This document shows positions 54,601-61,950 of a stretch of 64,000 nucleotides of DNA, in pieces. Origin of the DNA: Alloacidobacterium dinghuense. GTDB lineage: Bacteria; Acidobacteriota; Terriglobia; Terriglobales; Acidobacteriaceae. Position numbers and translations under genes: made by a program. The stretch spans positions 3,162,001-3,226,000 of the forward strand of contig NZ_CP060394.1 of assembly GCF_014274465.1 (NCBI RefSeq), written 5' to 3'. Under the pieces are notes generated by a model. It was not told where the DNA came from and ran no database searches. It saw only the letters and a list, made by a program, of their open reading frames with translations. The first letter of the stretch is position 1. Each line of letters starts with the position of its first letter.

Positions 54601-55117
54601 TGATCTGATCGGGTGAGCCGGTGACTCCGGGCGAGAGATAGATGAGCTTAGTGTAGTCACGCCCATTTACGGGAAGATTCTTCACGTCCTGGGTGGTCAA
54701 AGTTGCGCCCAGCGTATTCGATGTGGTCTCAACCTGGAGAGCATTGGCTGATACGACGACTTCTTCCTTCAGGCCGCCAGTCTGCAGCGTGACGTTAAGA
54801 TTTACCTGACTTCCTACGGTCACTTCCAGTCCGTCAGCCTGGTACGGGTTGAATCCCGTCATGCTTACGGTGATGCTGTAGCGTCCAACGGGAAGTTCCG
54901 GTACTGTAAACGCGCCGTCGCTATTGCTCTGCGTCGTTCGTTCGATGCCGGTATCCATGTTCTTCACTGAGATGGGAGCACCGGGAATCACCGCTCCGGA
55001 CGCATCAGTCACAGTGCCAAGCAGAGTGCCCCGAAATGTTTGAGCAATGAGGACAGATGTGCAGGATAGAGTTGCGAGAGGCAACAGGAGGATGAGAAGC
55101 CGCAAGACCGAACGCAT
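51698..55117 (-). CDS. Oar-like TonB-dependent receptor, cluster B
   Basis: A 1139-residue receptor: signal peptide MRSVLRLLILLLPLATLSCT with a Cys at position 19, carboxypeptidase-regulatory repeat LLGTVTDASGAVIPGAPISV, plug VKNLPVNGRDYTKLIYLSPG, SFGAFSVNGARGRSNNFLLD and LLDGTDMNDG, then a long barrel ending GIQLAAKFTF. AAAGGGGACGCC precedes the ATG. It is longer than and separate from the cluster A receptor, so the two clusters likely differ in substrate. It lies 293 bp upstream of the amidohydrolase gene. Confidence 0.9.
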   Translation of the reverse strand: MRSVLRLLILLLPLATLSCTSVLIAQTFRGTLLGTVTDASGAVIPGAPISVKNMDTGIERTTQSNSDGAFTVPELPVGRYSITVSMTGFNPYQADGLEVTVGSQVNLNVTLQTGGLKEEVVVSANALQVETTSNTLGATLTTQDVKNLPVNGRDYTKLIYLSPGVTGSPDQISDSPGSFGAFSVNGARGRSNNFLLDGTDMNDGYRNDPAVNEPGVFGAPATILPIDAVSELRVLSNYEPEYGRSAGGIINIVTKSGTNDFHGTAAEYFRNNALDARNYFNPRGQTQAPFHNNQFGGSIGGPIIRNRTFFFFDYEGQRESVGTVSQACVPDPAYIASLGGVTNAVTAAILARNPWPTPNLSGVTTGPTGCSAPNAAVIAPSSNLITSLIAKVDHNFNQSNMLSGRYFYGDSTQSFPLALSGGGILPGFNTFTPTRVQLVSISLVSILGPNKVNEARMGWNRFAEGFFPEDRSFNPSSIGLNVGTGSADEGLPVIAVGSYSVIGASKSDPRQRFDSNWQGFDNFSWTTGKHSLKFGYEFRRTSITQFLGTNFRGRLVFDTLADFLAGTVTNGTQSLGYSQRHSYQNNHGLYFQDSYRVMPTLTLNYGMRWDYFGVFHEKNDLLSNVTAFDPPGGTLTLTQVGQPGLGSLYKPDYLNFAPRVSFSYDPRGKGQTVIRSGFGVFFDAYSQDVFLAHLPYNSSFDPGPAYNPLGPAPIFSVAANGGTIVSGAPVFSAPGATPSGDIFSVDRNIRTPYMMNYNLNVQQKIGSYALVQVGYVGSVGRRLLRFRDINQPGQAAITATDIAFAQGNTYPNPITGNRVPCYPGGGPGCIPIFNSASRVYLNNPYGAFYINQEESTSHSNYNSFQVNLRVPDWHGISTILNYNWSHSFDNASDSEDFVPNASQPNNSTRPDLEYADSNFDVRNRFTLVFGYELPKMQGSMQLLRNGWGLDSTVTLQDGQPFNLNYNYEDDYSGSGEGFDRPDIVARPQYKTNPAVFLDLSSFAVPCSLTQYALTNGITGKAQDCVPGTRHFGNLGRDSLRGLSYKNWDFAVYKNTNFSERFSLQLRAEFFNIVNHPNFASPLLPAFIADAAPNGFSQSGSREVSAGFYPITATGDVGLGNPFLGGGGPRGIQLAAKFTF

Positions 55118-55437
55118 GGCGTCCCCTTTTTCGGGAGAGTTTTTGCTGGCCCGTCAAACAACACAGTACTTTACATCACTTTCGATTACAGTTCTCTGAA
55201 TAGCCTTACACTCACTGCGACCTAGGATCGCGATTACTTTTCTGAAGGCTTAGCCTGGTGAATTGCTTATACCGTTTTGCGGGAATCGCGACATTAGACC
55301 GAGTGCCGCGACAATGGGTTAAAGCCATCCAGCCGGTCGGCAGTGAACCCCTCGCGAAAATTGTCATCGATCCTCCGCTGGCCGAACCGCTCGGCTCCCA
55401 GGAACTAACGAATCGCGGTGGCCGATACAGACGAAAG
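55118..55437. other. Intergenic region between MFS and TonB receptor genes, cluster B
   Basis: 320 bp. A plus-strand frame at 55258-55455 runs antisense into the MFS gene end and has no family match or ribosome-binding site. I see no strong promoter for the receptor; its leader must start in this stretch. Confidence 0.4.
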
Positions 55438-56748
55438 CTAGATCCTCTTAATTAATCCTTCATCCGTCGCTCTGGTATTGCGCACAAGCAACAGCACTAA
55501 GAGCATTCCTGCGAAAGGAACTAACCCTGCAACAACAATGATGGGGTCGAAAGAGTTGCTCCCCATTGATTGACGCGCGTCGCTGAGGTGTCCCACGAAA
55601 TAGAATGCCACGATCGTTCCGACGCCAGCTGCACTTCCACTTAGTCCGCTAATCGAAGCTACCGAGCCTCCATGAAACACATCCGACGGAAACACATTCG
55701 CCATCGTTGAGAAAGCAGAATAAGCCAAAGAAGCCAGACCAAATAGGCCTGCGATGAGATACAGGTTGTTCGTAAAAATGGTGGGGATCAGCATTGTCAC
55801 GCCAATGCCACCAAAGATAACCACCGCTTTGCGAGCGACGCCGACCTGCCATCCACGTTGAATCAAGTAACCGGAAAGAGCGCCGCCGAAGAAGTTGCCC
55901 AGATCTGCGCTAATGAACGGTATCCAAATAGCAATCAAGCCACTCTTGAGTGCGATCCCTTTCGCCACCAGGTAAATCGGAAACCAATCGGTGACAAAAA
56001 ACCAGACGGGATCTGTAAACAGCCTGGAGATGATGATTCCCCAGGTTTGAGGAAACTTCAGAAGGTCGATCCAGTGCGGAGACAACGCGCTTTTCGACAC
56101 GTCGTCTTCACTCTTATCTGCCACGATGTATTGCAATTCGGCAGCGCTGATGCGGCTATGCCTCTCTGGAGGCTGATAAAGCCAGCGCCAGACGATTAGC
56201 CAGAGAAAACCAAGCAGTCCAGGAATCATAAATGCTGGACGCCAGCCCCAACGAAAGTAGATCGGAAGAATCAAGAAGGGTGCAATAGCGCCTCCGATCG
56301 ATGAGCCGCTATCGAACAAGGCTGTGGCTAGTGCGCGCTCTTCTTTCGGAAACCACTCCGAGACTGCCTTGGTCGCAGCTGGCCAATTCGCCGATTCACC
56401 TGCTCCCAACAGAAAGCGAAACATCGTGAAACTGAAGAAACCTCGAGATAACGACGTCAGGATTGAAATGACCGAATACCAAACCACTGTGATCGTCAGG
56501 CCTCGTCGAACCCCAATGCGATCCAGCAGGCGACCGGATAAGGCCTGCCCCAAGGTATAGGCAACACGAAACCCGATCACAATGGTGGCATAATCACTGT
56601 TCGTCCAACGATACTGCACCTTCAGATAGGGAGCCAGCAGTGACAGGGTCTGGCGGTCGATGTAGTTGATAACGGTCGAAGCAAAAAGAATGCCGCCAAT
56701 CCACCAGCGCAACGACAGTATTGGCCGCGCTCTGTTCGATAGGCTCAT
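55438..56748 (-). CDS. MFS transporter, anion:cation symporter family, cluster B
   Basis: A 436-residue MFS transporter related to the one at 38144: LRWWIGGILFASTVINYIDR in helix 1, FLLGAGESANWPAATKAVSE and FDSGSSIGGAIAPFLIL, and TDWFPIYLVAKGIALKSGL. The hexuronate/galactonate-type signature suggests an acidic sugar or derivative. It overlaps the end of the NagB-like gene by 4 bp and is co-transcribed with it. Confidence 0.9.
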   Translation of the reverse strand: MSLSNRARPILSLRWWIGGILFASTVINYIDRQTLSLLAPYLKVQYRWTNSDYATIVIGFRVAYTLGQALSGRLLDRIGVRRGLTITVVWYSVISILTSLSRGFFSFTMFRFLLGAGESANWPAATKAVSEWFPKEERALATALFDSGSSIGGAIAPFLILPIYFRWGWRPAFMIPGLLGFLWLIVWRWLYQPPERHSRISAAELQYIVADKSEDDVSKSALSPHWIDLLKFPQTWGIIISRLFTDPVWFFVTDWFPIYLVAKGIALKSGLIAIWIPFISADLGNFFGGALSGYLIQRGWQVGVARKAVVIFGGIGVTMLIPTIFTNNLYLIAGLFGLASLAYSAFSTMANVFPSDVFHGGSVASISGLSGSAAGVGTIVAFYFVGHLSDARQSMGSNSFDPIIVVAGLVPFAGMLLVLLLVRNTRATDEGLIKRI

Positions 56749-57518
56749 TTCGAAGGGGCTGAGCTGATTGAGCCAGAATATAACTTCCGATCCAGGAGGG
56801 CTGCGGAGTCTTCGTCAAGATATACAGTGACGTTTGCATGCGTTCTTAGGATTGAAGCCGGCGCCATGGGGCTGATCTCTCCATTGAAACAAGCTTTGAT
56901 GGCTGGCGCCTTTTGCGGACCCGGTACAACTGCAAGAAGTTCTCTCACCTTTAGAATCTGCTTGACTGACATTGATATCGCTTGCAGCGGAACCGCGGTG
57001 ATATCAGCAAACCAAGCTTCACCTACTTGCTGGCGACGGCAGGCTTCGTCGAGCGTCACAACCAGATAGGGTTCTTCTTCCTCGAAATCCGCTGGTGGAT
57101 CGTTGAAAGCCAGATGCCCATTCTCGCCGATTCCAAGAAACGCAATGTCGATCGGGGCCGAAGCTATCGCCTGACTGGCACTCTGCACAACCGATGCAAC
57201 ATCACCATCACCGTCAAGCAAGTGATAGTTGAGGATTCCGGTTTTGTAAATGAGCTGGTCCAAAAGCATTTTGCGAAAGCTACCGGGATGAGTAATATCC
57301 AGACCGATGTATTCATCCAGATGGAAGACCTCAACCAGTCGCCAATCAATTCCAGGGGAATTGGTTAGCTCCTCGAGAAATTCCTTCTGTGATGCCGCAG
57401 TCGCGACTACGATACGCGCAGAGCCACGGTCGCGAATTGCCGCCCGAATCGCCGCAGCAGCCTGCTCTGCAGCAGCCCTGCCCATGGAGCGCCTATCATG
57501 GAAAATTCTGAAATTCAT
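56745..57518 (-). CDS. NagB-like glucosamine-6-phosphate deaminase/isomerase, cluster B
   Basis: A 257-residue NagB-family enzyme: RIVVATAASQKEFLEELTNS, VFHLDEYIGLDITHPGSFRK and FLGIGENGHLAFNDPPADF. It shows the same ENGHLAFNDP variant as the cluster A copy, so both belong to one subfamily distinct from E. coli NagB. Its stop overlaps the MFS start by 4 bp (translational coupling). Role: probably isomerises or deaminates a sugar phosphate released by this cluster; the exact substrate is open. Confidence 0.84.
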   Translation of the reverse strand: MNFRIFHDRRSMGRAAAEQAAAAIRAAIRDRGSARIVVATAASQKEFLEELTNSPGIDWRLVEVFHLDEYIGLDITHPGSFRKMLLDQLIYKTGILNYHLLDGDGDVASVVQSASQAIASAPIDIAFLGIGENGHLAFNDPPADFEEEEPYLVVTLDEACRRQQVGEAWFADITAVPLQAISMSVKQILKVRELLAVVPGPQKAPAIKACFNGEISPMAPASILRTHANVTVYLDEDSAALLDRKLYSGSISSAPSK

Positions 57519-58064
57519 CCGTGTATGTCCTCGCTGGTCAATGCAACTTTCCTGAGCTCGTCTTTATTGAGTTATTTTGCTGGCGTCGAGAGTCTTAACA
57601 TCGCTGCACAGTTCCTGGCGAGATAGATGATCTCATTGTTACTCAGCACATTGAATCGATTGAATACGAATGATTGTTGATATCACAGTCCGCCATGTCT
57701 ATAAAGAAAAAATTATCTGGCACTTCCCGCGTTAAAAGAACGCACACAACCGCTGTCATGGCCGACCTGGATTTGACATAATGTCGCGAGCCAGCGAGCT
57801 GAGCCGAAACATTTGCGAGAAGTTCAGCCGAGAGCCGATTATTGAAGATACGCTGGCTTGCGAGGGACCAATCCGGCTATCGTCCGCCTCAAGACGCGAG
57901 AAGGCAAGTTGCCGCCGGGAGGTCGTAATGGTTCTTATTTGCATCCCATCACAGGATGCTCTAATTGGAAGAGCCACCGCCAGAGGTTAGAAAATATTTA
58001 TGAACGCACATCGTACGACCTTGAAATACAAATTCATTCGCATCACAATTACAGGGGGTCGCGC
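57519..58064. other. Intergenic region between cluster B and the hydrogenase locus
   Basis: 546 bp with divergent flanking genes. A TTGAAA (58021-58026) with 17-bp spacing to CACAAT (58044-58049) may be a weak promoter for the small protein, leaving a leader of only ~10 nt. A short palindrome GACATAATGTC lies at 57775-57785. No protein family is visible in either strand. Confidence 0.4.
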
Positions 58065-58166
58065 ATGAAGAGAGCAATTTGGACTTTAGCTTCTTTGGGC
58101 ATGCTTACCCTTTTAGTTACGCTGGCACCGGATATTCGCCGCTATCTCCGCATTCGCTGTATGTAA
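58065..58166 (+). CDS. Tiny membrane protein (DUF6893-like) upstream of hydrogenase genes
   Basis: A 33-residue protein from ATG 58065, with a GGGGG stretch 5-10 bases upstream. It has a Lys/Arg start, one hydrophobic helix (TLASLGMLTLLVTLAP) and a basic C-terminus DIRRYLRIRCM. The RRYLRIRxM ending resembles what I recall of DUF6893 small proteins; this is a memory-based match. It sits 162 bp before the first hydrogenase small-subunit gene and could be a membrane anchor or assembly factor. It is too short to be sure it is translated. Confidence 0.55.
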   Translation: MKRAIWTLASLGMLTLLVTLAPDIRRYLRIRCM

Positions 58167-58328
58167 TCGGCGCGCAATCAGAGGCGTGGTTTCGTTCGAT
58201 ACGGCGCACAAGTTTTTCTTTTCTCCGTGCATCAGCTCTCTTGCCTAAATCAAGATTGAAGCTGAATATGGACGCGTGTATTTTCTCTGTGGTGTCACGC
58301 TCCGCAGGAAAAAGCAGGCATCCTCGTC

Positions 58329-59375
58329 ATGTGTTCTCAGGAAAAGGCAGACCGCCAGCCGCTGCCCATTTCGGAGATTGAAGTTCTCTGGATCACTGCG
58401 GGTCTGGGTTGCGATGGGGACACGATCGCCGCCACAGCCGCTACGCAGCCAAGCATTGAGGACATTGTTCTTGGAGCGCTTCCTTGGATTCCCAAGGTAC
58501 ACTTTCACAATCCATTTCTTGCTTCTGAAGTTGGAGACGACTTCATGGCGCATTTTCACGCCGCTGCTGAAGGCAAATCAAGGCCCTTCATTCTCGTGCT
58601 GGAAGGCTCTGTCCCCAACGAGAAGAATAAGAAGGTGGGATATTGGGCATCGTTCGGAACTGACCGTACAACGGGCCAGCCTATTACCACATGCGAATGG
58701 ATTGACCGACTTGCGCCGAAAGCATGGGCAATCATCGCGGCAGGCACTTGCGCAACGTATGGCGGAATCCATGCGATGGAAGGCAATCCAACCGGATGCA
58801 TGGGCCTGCCTGATTATCTTGGCTGGAAATGGCGCTCGATCGCGGGCATTCCCATTGTTTGCGTTCCAGGCTGCCCTGTTCAACCCGACAATTTCATGGA
58901 GACGCTGCTCTATCTGCTGACCATGGCCGCCGGTCGCGCTCCCATCATTCCGCTCGATGAATGTCTGCGACCCGCATGGCTCTTTGGCAGCACGTTGCAT
59001 GAAGGCTGCGATCGGGGCGGATACTATGAGCAGGCGCAGTTTGCGGAAGAGTACGGATCGCCGCTCTGCATCGTGAAGCTGGGCTGCTGGGGTCCGGTGG
59101 TGCAATGCAATGTGGGTAAGCGCGGCTGGATGGGTGGCATCGGCGGCTGCCCCAACGTTGGAGGCATATGCATCGGGTGCACGATGCCAGGGTTTCCGGA
59201 CAAGTTCATGCCGTTTATGAATCAGCCGCCCGGTTCCTTACTTTCGTCGGCCGCGGTGCAAACCTACGGACGCGCCATCCACGCCCTTCGGCGGTTCACC
59301 CAGGCGTCACTCAATAAAGAACCGATCTGGCGACAGAAGATGTCTTCGTCAGGCAACCAGAATGAAATGGCGTAA
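58329..59375 (+). CDS. Group 1h [NiFe]-hydrogenase small subunit, copy 1 (no adjacent large subunit)
   Basis: A 348-residue small subunit. The N-terminal part has TAGLGCDGDTIAATAATQP: in the Ralstonia group 1h enzyme the Cys and Asp of this GCDGD bind the proximal 4Fe-4S cluster (3Cys1Asp). All other cluster cysteines are in place: AAGTCATYGGIHAMEG, CVPGCPVQPDNFMETL, LHEGCDRGGYYE, LCIVKLGCWGPVVQCN, GGCPNVGGICIGCTMPGFPD. No Tat signal, as in this group. It is not followed by a large-subunit gene but by a kinase gene overlapping its last 14 bp. By eye about two-thirds identical to the copy at 61951. Confidence 0.9.
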   Translation: MCSQEKADRQPLPISEIEVLWITAGLGCDGDTIAATAATQPSIEDIVLGALPWIPKVHFHNPFLASEVGDDFMAHFHAAAEGKSRPFILVLEGSVPNEKNKKVGYWASFGTDRTTGQPITTCEWIDRLAPKAWAIIAAGTCATYGGIHAMEGNPTGCMGLPDYLGWKWRSIAGIPIVCVPGCPVQPDNFMETLLYLLTMAAGRAPIIPLDECLRPAWLFGSTLHEGCDRGGYYEQAQFAEEYGSPLCIVKLGCWGPVVQCNVGKRGWMGGIGGCPNVGGICIGCTMPGFPDKFMPFMNQPPGSLLSSAAVQTYGRAIHALRRFTQASLNKEPIWRQKMSSSGNQNEMA

Positions 59376-61020
59376 CTCTTCGATAGAGATGGAGGAAAAC
59401 GGCAAACGGTGCCGTCTAATCAACATGGCTTCTCCCGTCGAGAGGATCCGAGAGAAAGGCGCCCACTTATCGCAGTTTGCGGTTGCCGGAGACGAATTGA
59501 GAGAGATCGGTCAGGCGGAGGCCCTCCTCTTCGATCTAGCCAGTGTTTTTAATAATTCGTCCGCAGGTTCGGGGTCAATCGGAGAATATTGCGTTTCGGA
59601 TGCGCCGAGTGCGGATGCGCAAACGCCGGACCTCGAAGCTAAATACCGTGCCCTGCTGGAACAAATGCCGGCAGTCGTGTTCATGGTTTATCTCGATCGA
59701 GGAATCAGTGAGGCTTACGTTAGCCCGCAGATCGAAGCGGCCCTTGGCTATTCGCGGGAAGAATGGCTGGAAGATCCCATTCGCTGGTATCAGCATATCC
59801 ACCCGGACGACAAACAGCGGTGGAGTGTGGAAGCCGCGGAAATGTTCCTAACGGGCAAGCCGCTGCGATCCTCATATCGTGTCATTGCGCGAGACGGACG
59901 GGTGATCTGGTTCCATTGCGATGCCCGTATGGTGCGCCGCGATGATGGACGTCCGTGGTTTATTCACGGCGTGGCATTCGACATATCGGATCTCAAACGA
60001 GTTGAAGAAAAGCTCGAGGAAGAGCGTAACTTTGTAACCACGATTCTGGACACGGTGGGAGCGCTGGTCGTCGTCCTAGATGACGCGGGACGTATCCTGC
60101 GGTTTAATCCTGCGTGTGAACTCACCACCGGTTATTCGATTGAAGAGGTGCAGGGCAAATGCATATGGGACCTGTTTCTCCTTCCCGAAGAAGCAGCCCG
60201 TTTCAGGACCATGTTTGAAGTGCTGCGCGCTGATCTGCTCACTCAGGATTACCAGAGCACTTGGATGACAAAGCATGGGGAGCAGCGATTGATCGCGTGG
60301 ACGAGCACATTGCTGCACGGAAACGGCGGCACCTCAAACTATGTCATCGCTACGGGAATCGATATCACGGAACGGAAGCAATTGGAAAAAGCGATTCTCG
60401 ACATCAGCGCGCGCGAACAGCGCCGCATTGGCCAGGACTTGCATGATGGTTTGGGGCAGCATCTCACCGGAATCGCTTTTATGGCCAAGGTTCATGAGGC
60501 GAGACTGGCGGAGCACAAGCGGTCGGAAACAGAAGATGCCACAAAGATTGTGAAGCTTGTTAATGAAGCCATACACAAAACACGCGAACTCGCCCGCGGT
60601 TTGCTTCCGGTAGTCTCCGATTCACACGGGCTCATGTCTGCTTTGCAAGTTTGGACGGCAGAAGTAGAGGATTTATTTGGAGTATCATGCCGCTTTCAGT
60701 GCGAATCGCCCGTCCTGATTCACGACGTGACGACAGCTACGCACCTATATCACATTGCGCAGGAGGCCGTGAACAACGCAATGAAGCACGGAGAGGCTCA
60801 GAATATCGTGATTGAATTGACGGCTGACCAGGAACGAGGCAGACTCGCCGTTCGCGACGACGGCAAAGGCATTGCGGATGTATCTGAACGAGCCCAGGGA
60901 ATGGGACGACATATTATGCGCTACAGAGCTGGAATGGTCGGAGGAGCGCTTGAGATACAACGAGTCCCACCGCGCGGGACCGTGGTGATCTGTAGTTTTC
61001 CGATGAAAGATTGCGGATAG
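59362..61020 (+). CDS. Soluble PAS-domain sensor histidine kinase (HisKA_3 type)
   Basis: About 552 residues, with no transmembrane helix. Two PAS domains (about 90-210, with YVSPQIEAALGYSREEWLED, and 215-340, with FNPACELTTGYSIEEVQGK), then HisKA_3 dimerisation domain (EQRRIGQDLHDGLGQHLTGI, phospho-His in DLHDG) and HATPase (YHIAQEAVNNAMKHGEA, VRDDGKGIAD). It overlaps the small-subunit stop by 14 bp (ATG 59362; alternatives 59389, 59426), so the two are translationally coupled. No heme or FeS motif is visible. It likely senses H2 or redox state and signals to the next gene's regulator. Confidence 0.9.
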   Translation: MKWRNSSIEMEENGKRCRLINMASPVERIREKGAHLSQFAVAGDELREIGQAEALLFDLASVFNNSSAGSGSIGEYCVSDAPSADAQTPDLEAKYRALLEQMPAVVFMVYLDRGISEAYVSPQIEAALGYSREEWLEDPIRWYQHIHPDDKQRWSVEAAEMFLTGKPLRSSYRVIARDGRVIWFHCDARMVRRDDGRPWFIHGVAFDISDLKRVEEKLEEERNFVTTILDTVGALVVVLDDAGRILRFNPACELTTGYSIEEVQGKCIWDLFLLPEEAARFRTMFEVLRADLLTQDYQSTWMTKHGEQRLIAWTSTLLHGNGGTSNYVIATGIDITERKQLEKAILDISAREQRRIGQDLHDGLGQHLTGIAFMAKVHEARLAEHKRSETEDATKIVKLVNEAIHKTRELARGLLPVVSDSHGLMSALQVWTAEVEDLFGVSCRFQCESPVLIHDVTTATHLYHIAQEAVNNAMKHGEAQNIVIELTADQERGRLAVRDDGKGIADVSERAQGMGRHIMRYRAGMVGGALEIQRVPPRGTVVICSFPMKDCG

Positions 61021-61027
61021 CGTTCGC

Positions 61028-61699
61028 ATGACAGAGATCGCCAAATCAAAACGCTCTGCGCGGAAGAAAGTCTTCATCGTGGACGACCATCCCCTGCTGC
61101 GCCAGGGCTTGGCGCTCATGATCAATCGCGAAAACGATCTGATGGTTTGCGCAGAGGCCGAAGAAGCGCAGGCAGTGATGAAAGCAATCGCCGCAGACAA
61201 GCCGGATATCTTGATTGTTGATATCTCGCTCAATGGTCCAGATGGATTGGATCTTCTGAAAAATATCCGTGCGCTCTATCCAGATCTCCCCGTACTCATC
61301 CTCTCGATGCATGATGAGTCCATCTACGCGGAGCGCGCACTACGGGCTCGCGCGAACGGCTACATTATGAAGCAAGAAGCTACGGAGAAGGTTCTCGTGG
61401 CTGTAAGGCGCATTCTCGGGGGAGAAATCTATCTGAGTGATCGAATGGCCAGCAAGCTGCTCCATCAGTACATCAGTGGAGCTTCAACAGATTTGGATTC
61501 ACAACTCTCCGCTCTCTCCGATCGCGAATTAGAAGTATTCCGCCTTATTGGTGAGGGTCGCGGGACTCGCCAGATTGCAGAAAAGCTGCACCTCAGCATA
61601 AAAACGGTTGAAACCTATCAGGCACATATCAAGGACAAGCTTTCGCTTCGCAGCGGACGCGAACTTGTACAGCATGCCATTCAATCGAAGCTCCGATAG
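61028..61699 (+). CDS. NarL/FixJ-type response regulator
   Basis: A 223-residue response regulator: receiver domain KVFIVDDHPLLRQGLALMIN with acceptor Asp in DILIVDISLNGPDGLDLL, Lys in GYIMKQEATEK, and a LuxR-type HTH LSDRELEVFRLIGEGRGTRQ with LHLSIKTVETYQAHI. It starts 7 bp after the PAS kinase stop and is its natural partner. Probable target: the downstream hydrogenase genes, whose promoter would lie in the 251-bp gap before 61951. Confidence 0.93.
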   Translation: MTEIAKSKRSARKKVFIVDDHPLLRQGLALMINRENDLMVCAEAEEAQAVMKAIAADKPDILIVDISLNGPDGLDLLKNIRALYPDLPVLILSMHDESIYAERALRARANGYIMKQEATEKVLVAVRRILGGEIYLSDRMASKLLHQYISGASTDLDSQLSALSDRELEVFRLIGEGRGTRQIAEKLHLSIKTVETYQAHIKDKLSLRSGRELVQHAIQSKLR

Positions 61700-61950
61700 C
61701 GACCTGGAAACTTCTACATTTGCATTGCTCGACTTATCCGAAGCTATTCAGTCGAGCTTTGTGCCAACTCCCTCAGGGAATCCCTTATGCCAAAACGAGT
61801 ATTCGGGACGAAGACAAAATAGGATCAGTCCCGCTTGTAAATCGAATCCTGCCTCTGTTCCGATGACATGTTCGCCCGTGACGGCGGCGTTCACTCACTC
61901 CTCCGCCATCCTCGTAATAGCAAGCACTTGCAAAAAAGGAGAAGCAGATC

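Noticed and set aside
55258-55455. 65-codon plus-strand frame between MFS and TonB genes
   Set aside because: Reads somewhat protein-like but has no ribosome-binding site and no family I can name; left as unassigned intergenic sequence.
57718-57734. Sigma54-like TGGCAC element upstream of the hydrogenase locus
   Set aside because: The second element (GC) is not at the required distance, so it does not fit a -24/-12 promoter.
57781-57990. 69-codon frame before the hydrogenase locus
   Set aside because: No domain, weak start, overlaps other chance frames; no support as a gene.
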